Below, piece by piece: positions 52,795-59,975 of a DNA stretch of 64,000 nt; the stretch's first letter is position 1; each line of letters begins with the position of its first letter. The DNA comes from Olsenella uli (lineage in GTDB: Bacteria > Actinomycetota > Coriobacteriia > Coriobacteriales > Atopobiaceae): contig NZ_JACJKN010000006.1 of the NCBI RefSeq assembly GCF_016900775.1, forward strand, positions 62,001-126,000. Direction: 5' to 3'. Both the position numbers and the translations under genes were made by a program. Under the pieces are notes generated by a model. It did no database searches. It worked only from the letters and a program-made list of their open reading frames with translations, and had not been told where the DNA came from.

Positions 52795-53222
52795 TGATTG
52801 ACCAGATCACCGTCTTCCTCGAGAACAAGCGCGGCCGCATCGCGTCTCTGTGCCGCACCCTGGGCGACGCCAACATCAACATGGCCGCGCTCTCCGTGGC
52901 CGACACCACCGAGTACGGCATCGTGCGCATCATCTGCAGCGACACCGAGGCTGCCCTCGCCGCGCTCGACGCGGGCGGGTACCGCGCCATCAAGACCAAG
53001 ATCATGGCCATCGCCGTGCCGCACCACCCGGGCGGCGCCGCGGACCTGCTGGAGAAGCTCGACGACCTCGACGTGGACATCGAGTACTTCTACTGCTTCT
53101 CCACGACCGACGACCTCGCGGTGCTGGCGCTCAAGATCGCCGACCCGGCGAGCGCGGCGGAGGCGAGCTGGGCCATCGAGAAGGCCGGCTTCCACGTGTT
53201 CGACCAGTCCGAGATAGAGTAG
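52794..53222 (+). CDS. Tandem ACT-domain protein
   Basis: 142 residues comprising two ACT domains (about 1-70 and 71-142): QITVFLENKRGRIASLCRTLGDANINMAALSV in pieces, then DLLEKLDDLDVDIEYFYCF. ACT dimers bind amino acids and regulate metabolic enzymes. The gene shares one base with the paaK stop and must be co-translated with it, which is the usual pairing in anaerobes. The ligand is probably an aromatic amino acid or aryl acid, by inference. Confidence 0.92.
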   Translation: MIDQITVFLENKRGRIASLCRTLGDANINMAALSVADTTEYGIVRIICSDTEAALAALDAGGYRAIKTKIMAIAVPHHPGGAADLLEKLDDLDVDIEYFYCFSTTDDLAVLALKIADPASAAEASWAIEKAGFHVFDQSEIE

Positions 53223-53247
53223 GTACCTCTCGCACGCCTGCCCCCTC

Positions 53248-53286
53248 GATGGGCCTGCCATACATCTGCTGTATGGCAGGCCCATC
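53248..53286 (+). terminator. 17-bp perfect hairpin after the paaK-ACT pair
   Basis: GATGGGCCTGCCATACA and its exact inverse (53248-53264, 53270-53286) around TCTGC, followed by TCATATGTATTTTA. It is probably a terminator with a weak tail, or a structure in the tatA leader. Confidence 0.6.
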
Positions 53287-53359
53287 TCATATGTATTTTA
53301 CGGAGGGTCTCTGTCCGCCTACCATGAGGTCGTTCCCACCGCGTCATTGGAGGCAGCGC

Positions 53360-53584
53360 ATGATTCTTGGCATGGGCATCCCCGAGCTCGCCGTCATTCT
53401 GGTGATCATCCTCGTCATCTTTGGGCCCAAGAATCTCCCCAAGCTTGGGTCGGCCATCGGCAAGACCGTCAAGAACGTGCGCGAGGGCATGGAGGAGGAC
53501 CCCAGCGACTCGGAGCCCTCCGCCGAGCCCGAGGTCACCCCCATCGAGGCATCTGACGTCGAGAAGAACGGCGACGTCCGATAG
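53360..53584 (+). CDS. tatA: Twin-arginine translocase subunit TatA/E
   Basis: 74 residues. An N-terminal membrane helix (GIPELAVILVIILVIF) is followed by the FGPKNLPKLGSAIGKTVKNVREG hinge and amphipathic helix (in pieces FGPKNLPKLG, IGKTVKNV), then an acidic tail. This is the TatA pore-forming component. TatC is not in the window. TTGGAGG precedes the ATG at 53360. The RRNF-type signal on the binding protein at 17863 may be a substrate. The tail contains a GAGAAGAAC copy (53561). Confidence 0.93.
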   Translation: MILGMGIPELAVILVIILVIFGPKNLPKLGSAIGKTVKNVREGMEEDPSDSEPSAEPEVTPIEASDVEKNGDVR

Positions 53585-53647
53585 CTCCGCCCCGCGCCCC
53601 CGGGACCTCCTTCCCGCCCGGGGGCGCCCTCTCGTGGCTGGCGATCT

Positions 53648-53933
53648 GTCACTTGGGCCCCGCGCGTCGATTGTGCGGGGCCCAGGTGACGTTTCTTTAG
53701 CTGAGAGTGTCGCGAAGCCCCCGCGCGGCAGCCGTGCGGGGGAGAGGCGACGCTCTTGCGGCGGGAACGTCGCGAAGCCCCCACCCAGATAGCGTGCGGA
53801 GCGGAGACGACGTTTCCGCGCTTGGGGGTGTCGCGAAGCCCCCCGCGCGGCAGCTGCGCGGGGGAGAGGCGACGGCCCCGCCGCAAGAGCGTCGCCGGAC
53901 ACCCGCCCGCCCACGGCGCGGGGCCCAGGTGAC
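53648..53933. repeat. Array of five 43-nt palindromes, 60-61-nt period
   Basis: Units start at 53648 (GTCAC), 53709, 53769, 53830 and 53891 (GTCGC) and end GTGAC or (G/A)CGAC 43-44 nt later. Typical arms are GTCGCGAAGCCCCCGC and GCGGGGGAGAGGCGAC. The inter-unit stretches at 53752-53768 and 53874-53890 are near inverses of each other. The array fills the 385-bp gap between tatA and the LysR gene. Confidence 0.92.
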
Positions 53934-53969
53934 ACCCGCCCCGCCCGCCGTCCTTGCCGCCTGTCGCCC

Positions 53970-54836
53970 CTAGCGGAGCTCGCCGAGCAGCGCCACGACG
54001 CGACTGGCGAGCGGCGTGAGCGCGCGATCGGCCTTCCAGATGACGGCGGAGCGCGACTCCAGGTCCTTCTCGGTGACGACCTTGATGAACTGGTCGCCGG
54101 TGTCGCACACCCTGAGCAGGGACTGCGGCACAAGCCCGACGCCCATGCCGGAGGCCGCCCACGCGCAGGTGGTGCGCTCGTCCTCGGTCTCGCAGGCGAC
54201 GCGCGCCTCAAGGCCCCGTGCGGAGAGCGCGTGGCGCACCTGCTGGGAGAGCCGTCGGTCGCAGACGAGCGGCACCCGCGCGAGCTCCTCGAGCGAGACC
54301 TCCATCTCGTCGCCCACCTCAAGGTGCGGGGGCATGACGGCGACGAGCGGCTCCGCGGGGGCGTACCTGCAGCGGAGCCCGGCGCTGGTAAAGGGGGTCC
54401 GCACGACGCCGATCTCCGCGATCCCGCTTGCCACAAGGTCGATGACCTCAGGCACCGTCCCCTCGCGCACCTCGAAGGAGACGCCGGGCGCGGACGCGAG
54501 CTCGCCCAGGCGCGTCGAGGGGACGAGCCCCGCCGCGCTCGCGCAGACTGCCATGCACACGGTTCCGGTGAGCCCCCTTCCCAGCCCCGAGACCTCGCGT
54601 GCCGTGGCGTTGGCGAGCGCGAGCATCGTCGTCGCGCGCTCGTAGAGGAGCCGCCCCGCATCGGTGGGGGTGACGCCGCGCGGCCCTCGGAGGACGAGCT
54701 TTGTGTCAAGCTCGCGCTCGAGCTGGGCGAGCTCGTAGGAGAGCGGCGGCTGGGAGATGTGGAGCCGCCGGGCTGCCGCGGTGATCTGCCCCTCCTCGAC
54801 TATTGCGACAAAGTACTCGAGCTGCTTGAGATTCAC
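53970..54836 (-). CDS. LysR-family transcription regulator
   Basis: 288 residues. The winged helix reads NLKQLEYFVAIVEEGQITAAARRLHISQPPLSYELAQLERELD (recognition part HISQPPLSYELA). The effector domain is of CysB/CbnR type. The start is the GTG at 54836, with GGGAGG five bases upstream; the open frame beyond it crosses the repeat cluster and is not homologous. Neighbours are repeat arrays on both sides, so the target is unclear. Confidence 0.9.
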   Translation of the reverse strand: MNLKQLEYFVAIVEEGQITAAARRLHISQPPLSYELAQLERELDTKLVLRGPRGVTPTDAGRLLYERATTMLALANATAREVSGLGRGLTGTVCMAVCASAAGLVPSTRLGELASAPGVSFEVREGTVPEVIDLVASGIAEIGVVRTPFTSAGLRCRYAPAEPLVAVMPPHLEVGDEMEVSLEELARVPLVCDRRLSQQVRHALSARGLEARVACETEDERTTCAWAASGMGVGLVPQSLLRVCDTGDQFIKVVTEKDLESRSAVIWKADRALTPLASRVVALLGELR

Positions 54837-54911
54837 GTTTCCTCCCTCGGGGCGCCGCGATATAGAAGGATTGTATCGCCTGCCCGCAGGTGCCCTGACA
54901 GAGGAGGGGGC

Positions 54912-55118
54912 GCGTTGCCGAAAGGGGGGGCCATGGCAATCTGCCGGCCAGAGGCGTTGCGGGATATGGGGTTCTGGCAGCCGCGCGTGGCGGCGACCTG
55001 GCGTTCTTCTCGCCCGCGTTGCGGGATATGGGGCCGTGGCAGGCCCGGAGCTGCCATAACCCGCGATTCCGCAGCGCCCCCGCCCGGCAGATTGCCACGA
55101 CCCGCGATTCCGCAGCGC
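54912..55118. repeat. Cluster of GCGTTGCG...TGGCA repeats, direct and inverted
   Basis: GCGTTGC starts at 54912, 54954 and 55016 (direct; units contain GTTGCGGGATATGGGG and end TGGCA). Inverted copies end at 55077 and 55118, 41 nt apart, with ACCCGCGATTCCGCAGCGC. A GTTCTTCTCGCC copy (55003) accounts for about 20 extra bases between two units. This fills most of the 406-bp gap between the LysR gene and the response regulator. Confidence 0.85.
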
Positions 55119-55242
55119 CACGACGCAGCGTCACGTCGCGGCAGCGCTCCGCCGCCCCGCCCGCCGCCACCGCGCCCTTAGCAAATCCTTAGCAATCGTC
55201 GCCCCTCCTCCGCGTATCCTTGGGCGGGAGGAAAGGAGGCGC

Positions 55243-55977
55243 ATGGGCGAGCACGCCGGGCGCGGTAGGCGCATACTGGTGGTGGACGACGAGCGGGAGA
55301 TCTGCGACCTCGTGGCGGTCTACCTCGAGGGAGAGGGCTTCGAGGTGGAGCGCCTCTACGACGGCGCCTCCGCGCTCGCGCGCGTCGAGGACGCGTCCGC
55401 CGCGCCAATCGACCTCGCGATCCTTGACGTGATGCTGCCCGGCGTCGACGGCTTCGAGCTCTGCCGCAAGATCCGCGAGCGGCACGCCTACCCGGTCATC
55501 ATGCTCACCGCGCGCGGCGAGCAGGCGGACAAGATCTCCGGCCTTGCGCTCGGGGCTGACGACTACGTGACCAAGCCCTTCCTCCCGCTCGAGCTCGTGG
55601 CGCGCGCCAAGGCGCAGCTCAGGCGCTACACGCGCTACAATGCGCCCATGCCAGGCGAGCCGAGCGGGCGAGGGGACGTCATCGTGTGCCGCGGCCTTGT
55701 GCTCGACGTGCGGACGCACGAGGCGCGCCTCAACGAGCGCCCGCTCCAGCTCACGCCCACCGAGTTCTCCATCCTGCGGATCCTCCTGGAGGCCGAGGGC
55801 GCCGTCGTCTCCGCGCGCGAGCTCTACTTCAAGATCTTCGGGGAGGCCTACTACGAGCGGGGCTCGGGCTCCATCACCGTCCACATCCGCCACCTGCGGG
55901 AGAAGATGGGCGACTCCTTCGAGGACCCGAGCTACATCCGGACCGTCTGGGGGTGTGGGTACAAGATTGAGCGCTAG
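55243..55977 (+). CDS. OmpR/VanR-type response regulator
   Basis: 244 residues. Receiver domain (about 8-125): VVDDEREI (acidic pair), LAILDVMLPGVDGFEL (phospho-Asp), MLTARGE (Thr) and DDYVTKPF (Lys) are all intact. A winged-helix OmpR domain follows (about 140-244; LTPTEFSILRILLEAEG, GSITVHIRHLREKMG). AAAGGAGG precedes the ATG. The sensor kinase gene begins within its last codons, so the pair is coupled. Confidence 0.95.
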   Translation: MGEHAGRGRRILVVDDEREICDLVAVYLEGEGFEVERLYDGASALARVEDASAAPIDLAILDVMLPGVDGFELCRKIRERHAYPVIMLTARGEQADKISGLALGADDYVTKPFLPLELVARAKAQLRRYTRYNAPMPGEPSGRGDVIVCRGLVLDVRTHEARLNERPLQLTPTEFSILRILLEAEGAVVSARELYFKIFGEAYYERGSGSITVHIRHLREKMGDSFEDPSYIRTVWGCGYKIER

Positions 55978-57175
55978 CGAGAAGAACGCGCCGCGCGCGG
56001 GGTCATCGGCCGCGACCATGAGGACGGTCGCGGCAGCGGCCGTCGCCGTCATCATAGGCGCGGTGGCGTTCCAGACCGTCTTCGGGTTTGTGGACGGCGC
56101 GTGGAACGGCACCTTCATGGACTGGCTGGCGGGCCAGTTCCTGGACCACCACAACCTTGAGGTCTTTGGCGTGACGCCGGAGATCGTGCTCGACAACGGC
56201 GGCGTCAAGTACTTCTTCCTGCAGCTGGGGATCTGCGTTATCGTGGCTATCGTGGCCGTGGGGGCGGTCTCATGGCGCATGGCGTCCCGCCGCGCGGAGC
56301 GCAGGGCCGCCGCGCATGCCGCGGAGCTGCTCGGCCGCTACATGTCACACGACCTCGAGGCCCACGAGGCCTTCCCCGAGGGCTACGAGGAGCTCGCGCT
56401 GGTGGCCTCGGACGTCAAGCGCGCCGCGGCCGACCAGGCGCGCCGGCTCGAGGACGAGTCCGCGCGCAGGAGCGACCTCATCACCTACCTGGCGCACGAC
56501 CTCAAGACGCCGCTCACCTCGGTCATCGGCTACCTCTCGCTGATCGACGAGGTCCCCGACCTGCCCGCCGAGCAGCGGTGCCGCTACGTGGGCATCACGC
56601 TCGACAAGGCCCTGCGCCTGGAGGCGCTCATCAACGAGTTCTTTGACATCACGCGCTACGGCCTTGCGCACATAGAGCTGGAGCTCGCGCCCGTCGACCT
56701 CTCCTTCCTGCTCGTCCAGATGGCAGACGAGTTTCTGCCGGCGCTCTCCGCGCACGGCAACCGGCTCGTCGTGACCGTCGAGGGCTCCGAGCGCACGCCG
56801 GAGGAGCCCGGCGAGCCGCTCGTGATCACGGCCGACGCGGCCCGCCTCGCCCGCGTGCTCAACAACCTCATCAAGAACGCGATCGCCTACAGCGCGGAGG
56901 GGACGAGCATCGACCTTCGCGCCCACCGCTCGGGCGAGCGGGTGGTCATCAGCGTCTCGGACGAGGGCGCGACCATCCCCTCCCACAAGCTGCGCGCCAT
57001 CTTCGACAAGTTCTTCCGCGTCGACGAGTCGCGCGGGAGCGCCACGGGCGGCACCGGGCTCGGCCTGGCCATCGCGCGCGAGATCGTGGAGCTTCACGGG
57101 GGCACGATCTCTGCCGCGAGCGCGGAGGGGCGAACCACGTTCACGGTGGAGCTGCCGGCCGGCGCGCGGGCGTGA
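55967..57175 (+). CDS. VanS-like sensor histidine kinase
   Basis: 402 residues if started at the TTG at 55967, which overlaps the regulator stop; an ATG at 56018 is an alternative and lacks a good ribosome binding site. Two membrane helices (about 25-45 and 85-105) flank an extracytoplasmic loop of about 40 residues. A HAMP-like linker leads to DLITYLAHDLKTPLTSVIGYLS (H-box His), then N-box NNLIKNAIAYSAEG, FDKFFRVDESR (F) and GGTGLGLAIAREIVELHGG (G2). The layout matches VanS/PhoR-type kinases. The signal is unknown; a secreted C39-like protein is encoded next to it. Confidence 0.92.
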   Translation: MSASEKNAPRAGSSAATMRTVAAAAVAVIIGAVAFQTVFGFVDGAWNGTFMDWLAGQFLDHHNLEVFGVTPEIVLDNGGVKYFFLQLGICVIVAIVAVGAVSWRMASRRAERRAAAHAAELLGRYMSHDLEAHEAFPEGYEELALVASDVKRAAADQARRLEDESARRSDLITYLAHDLKTPLTSVIGYLSLIDEVPDLPAEQRCRYVGITLDKALRLEALINEFFDITRYGLAHIELELAPVDLSFLLVQMADEFLPALSAHGNRLVVTVEGSERTPEEPGEPLVITADAARLARVLNNLIKNAIAYSAEGTSIDLRAHRSGERVVISVSDEGATIPSHKLRAIFDKFFRVDESRGSATGGTGLGLAIAREIVELHGGTISAASAEGRTTFTVELPAGARA

Positions 57176-57208
57176 CGGCCGCGTTGGCCGCCCCTCCTTC
57201 CCGAGGGT

Positions 57209-57373
57209 GTCGCCGCGGCCCCGCAGAGCGTCCGGGCGGGGGCGCGGCGACACCCTCAGGCGGGGAAGCGTCGCGAGGCCCCCGCGCTGACGCCCCGCGG
57301 GGGCGCGGCGACACATCGGCGCCGGAAAGCGTCGCGAGGCCCCCGCGCGCAGATGCTGCGGGCGCCCCGCGAC
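57209..57373. repeat. Array of three 43-nt palindromes, exact 61-nt period
   Basis: GTCGC starts at 57209, 57270 and 57331; each unit ends GCGAC exactly 43 nt later. Arms read GTCGCGAGGCCCCCGCG and CGCGGGGGCGCGGCGAC. Same architecture as the arrays at 42223 and 53648. It lies between the kinase and the C39-like genes. Confidence 0.92.
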
Positions 57374-57431
57374 GTTTTTCTCGCTCCTCCGGCCGTGCCC
57401 TCCGGCCCGTCTCTCCGGCCCGCCGCGCGGG

Positions 57432-58106
57432 CTATGCCGAGAAGGACCAGAGGTTCGCGCACTGGGTGAGCACGCGGTCGAGCTCCCAGGTCCTGCCGGT
57501 GCGCTCGGCGCTGTTGGGGTCGCGCACGACGATCTCCCCCTCCTCCGTGAGGCCCGCGAGCACGATGAAGTGGCCCGTCGAGGTGAAGTCGCCGGGCAGC
57601 ACGCTGCAGATGACGGGGTGGCCCTGCGAAAGCGCCTCCCGCACGGCGTCGGCGCTCGCCGGCAGCTCCTCCGAGCGCAGCCCCAGCTCGGAGGCGCCCT
57701 CGCTCATGAGCGTCCACGTGGTCATGCCGTCTGCGGTGTAGCCCCCGCGCTCGGAGAGGGCGGCCATGCCCGCGGGGTCGAGGTCGTCCTTTCCCGTGAG
57801 CGCCACGTACACCATCGAGAGGCAGGTGGGCCCGCAGCCGTTCTTCTCGATGGTCCCCCCGGCGTAGCCGATGCCCGCCCAGGCCGGGTCGGTCTGGTAG
57901 AGGCAGGGGACCTCGCCTCGGCGCCACTCGGCGCGGGGCGTGGAGGTGACGGGCTCGGCCGCCCGGGCGTCGCGGGGCGCGGCCGCGGACAGCGCCGCGA
58001 GCGCGATGCCGAGAAGGGCGAGCGCGGCGGCCGCGGACAGAAGCAGGGCGGACGTCCTTCTCGCCCTCCTGCGACGGACGTAGCGGCTGGGCGCGTACCT
58101 GGTCAT
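57432..58106 (-). CDS. Secreted C39-like cysteine peptidase
   Basis: 224 residues. A basic N-terminus (RRRRARR) and a membrane helix (about 20-42) form a signal peptide or anchor, then ARAAEP. The papain-like domain shows KNGCGPTCLSMVY (catalytic Cys) and TSTGHFIVLAGLTEEGEIVVRDPNS in pieces (GHFIVL with catalytic His; VRDPNS with Asp/Asn), as in Peptidase_C39_2. The family includes wall-associated or bacteriocin-processing proteases; the substrate is unknown. GAGAGGAG precedes the ATG. It converges on the two-component genes, with a repeat array between. Confidence 0.88.
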   Translation of the reverse strand: MTRYAPSRYVRRRRARRTSALLLSAAAALALLGIALAALSAAAPRDARAAEPVTSTPRAEWRRGEVPCLYQTDPAWAGIGYAGGTIEKNGCGPTCLSMVYVALTGKDDLDPAGMAALSERGGYTADGMTTWTLMSEGASELGLRSEELPASADAVREALSQGHPVICSVLPGDFTSTGHFIVLAGLTEEGEIVVRDPNSAERTGRTWELDRVLTQCANLWSFSA

Positions 58107-58295
58107 GGCGGTCTCCTCTCCTCGGTGTCTGGCACCAGTCTGGAGCCCGCGCCCATAAGGGGTCCTGAACCAGGGATTAAGGTTTTGCTAATGGCCTGTA
58201 GGAAGTTGTTAGGGTTTTGTCAAGAGGGTTTCGACGGAAGGGAGGATTGGGTATAACGAGCGTGTCAGACGAGAAGAGAGAAAGGAGGGTAGAAC

Positions 58296-58523
58296 ATGAC
58301 CAAGGTCAAGAACATGGGCTCCCGCCAGCGCAAGGTGCTGAGGGCGTGCCACAACGGCTGGTTCATGAGCGGCGAGTATCGCGCGCTTTTCGGCGGCCAC
58401 GAGCGTCGCTTCTGGGCCGACAGCCCCAAGATCCTGTTCAACGACGTTGACCAGTGGTTCGCCACCCACGAGCGGAACCACGCAGACTCGCACCTGCTCG
58501 TCAAGTGCGTCCGCGCGGCGTAG
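58296..58523 (+). CDS. Small basic protein of unknown function (75 aa)
   Basis: 75 residues, rich in Arg/Lys/His and aromatic residues (NGWFMSGEYRALFGGHERRFWADS). No signal peptide or membrane helix. AAAGGAGG with ideal spacing precedes the ATG, and an intrinsic terminator follows the stop, so it is very likely a real, separately transcribed gene. No family recognised. The nucleic-acid-binding flavour (pI clearly basic) is only an impression. Confidence 0.75.
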   Translation: MTKVKNMGSRQRKVLRACHNGWFMSGEYRALFGGHERRFWADSPKILFNDVDQWFATHERNHADSHLLVKCVRAA

Positions 58524-58550
58524 CGCCTGCGCCCATACGAGAGGTCGAGC

Positions 58551-58573
58551 GGAGCCTGCGGGCTCCATTTTTT
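58551..58573 (+). terminator. Terminator of the 75-aa protein gene
   Basis: GGAGCC, TGCG loop, GGCTCC, then ATTTTTTAT. Confidence 0.85.
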
Positions 58574-58610
58574 ATGCCGCGGCAGGCTGCCGTGCCGGGC
58601 GGGCCTGACG

Positions 58611-59771
58611 TCAGCGGCGCGCGTGCGCGAGCATGAGGGCGAGGATGACGGCGAGGCCGCGCCGGAGGCTGTCCTTCTCGACCCACTCCTCGCGCGTGTG
58701 GAGGAGGTCGCCCTCCACGGTGCCCACGGTGTGGGCGCAGATTCCCAGCGAGAGCGGGATGTTGGCGTCCGTCGAGGACTCCTGGTGCGTGGGCGTCACG
58801 CCGCCGAGCTCGCGCAGCACCTCGTCGGTGCGGGCGATGAGCGCGCCCTGGCCCTCGGGCACGTGCTCGCCGGAGGCGGGACGCCGGCCGATGAGCTTGA
58901 CGTCGATGCGCGAGCCCTTCCGCAGGTGCTCCTCCACGAGCCCCACGAAGTTCCCGTACATCTGCTCGAGGCACTCCTCGGAGGCGGAGCGGTACTCCAC
59001 GAGCACGCTCGCGTCCTCGGCGATGGAGTTCACGGTGGTGCCGCCCTCGAAGCGACCCACGTTGATGGTGGTCTTGGCCGCCGTGGGCAGCTCCATCGCG
59101 TAGAGGTCCTCGATGAGGGAGCAGAGCTCCTCGATGGCGTTGTCGCGCCCGAAGTTCTCCCACGAGTGGCCGCCCTGCGTGTGGCATGCGACGCGCCAGC
59201 GGTGCGAGCCCACGGCCGAGACCACGTGCATGCCCAGATAGAGGTCGAACGAGGTGAACTCGCACACGCGCCCGGCGTACTGGCGGAAGAGCTCCCGCGT
59301 GCCGGCGAGGTTGCCGAGGCCCTCCTCGCAGGAGTTGGCCACCACGAGCAGCGGCCGGTCGAGCTCCACGTTGTTCCTGACGAGGTAGCGCGCCGCGAGG
59401 AGCAGCCCCACGAGGTTGGCGGTGTCGTCGCCCACGCCGGGCGCGAGCAGGCGCGTCGCGCTCTCGGCGAGCGGCAGCGGCTCGGTGTCGGGAAAGACGA
59501 CGTCGGTGTGGGCGGCAAAGACGGCGATTCCCTCGTCGGGTGCCGCGTGCGGCCCCGCGGGAAGCGAGAAGATCACGTTCTTGGCGTCGTCGATGCGCAC
59601 GGCGCCAACCGGCGCGCCCTGCGCGACCAGCCAGCTGCGGATGAACTCGGCGCGGCGCTCCTCGTGCCCGGAGGGGGCAGGGATCTGCGCGAGCGTGCGG
59701 AGCAGCTCGAGCTCCTCCTCGTGGCACTCGTCGGCGTAGGCGGTCGCAAGCTGCTTGATTTTCTCGTCCAT
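58611..59771 (-). CDS. M20-family metallopeptidase (peptidase T-like)
   Basis: 386 residues. Metal ligands are visible: VFAAHTDVVF (His-x-Asp), GVGDDTANLVGLL (bridging Asp) and VVANSCEEGLGN (catalytic Glu pair). HTQGGHSWENFG is the dimerisation-domain His motif, and HQESSTDANIP comes near the C-terminus. Di- or tripeptidase or acylamino hydrolase activity is likely. The ATG at 59771 is preceded by GGGAG. The open frame extends far upstream but crosses a palindrome and the dehydrogenase gene, so it is not coding there. Confidence 0.92.
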   Translation of the reverse strand: MDEKIKQLATAYADECHEEELELLRTLAQIPAPSGHEERRAEFIRSWLVAQGAPVGAVRIDDAKNVIFSLPAGPHAAPDEGIAVFAAHTDVVFPDTEPLPLAESATRLLAPGVGDDTANLVGLLLAARYLVRNNVELDRPLLVVANSCEEGLGNLAGTRELFRQYAGRVCEFTSFDLYLGMHVVSAVGSHRWRVACHTQGGHSWENFGRDNAIEELCSLIEDLYAMELPTAAKTTINVGRFEGGTTVNSIAEDASVLVEYRSASEECLEQMYGNFVGLVEEHLRKGSRIDVKLIGRRPASGEHVPEGQGALIARTDEVLRELGGVTPTHQESSTDANIPLSLGICAHTVGTVEGDLLHTREEWVEKDSLRRGLAVILALMLAHARR

Positions 59772-59789
59772 GACGGCTCCCGGGCGTCT

Positions 59790-59859
59790 CATGACAAAGG
59801 TGACAGGGGCATCTGTCATGACTTGGATTATGACAGATGCCCCTGTCACCTTTGTCATG
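59790..59859. repeat. Perfect 30-bp inverted repeat, TGACAAAGGTG family
   Basis: CATGACAAAGGTGACAGGGG at the start of arm 1 (59790-59819) is mirrored in 59830-59859; centre of 10 bases. It lies between the divergent peptidase and dehydrogenase genes. Confidence 0.9.
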
Positions 59860-59975
59860 TTCTGCCGAGAAGGACGCGCCGCTCGCGGAGAAGTTGACCG
59901 GTCAACATGTCCGAAGGCGCATACTACCCGGCGGACCGCCGGCGTTCCGGCACGCAGCAATCCAAAGGGGGAAAC

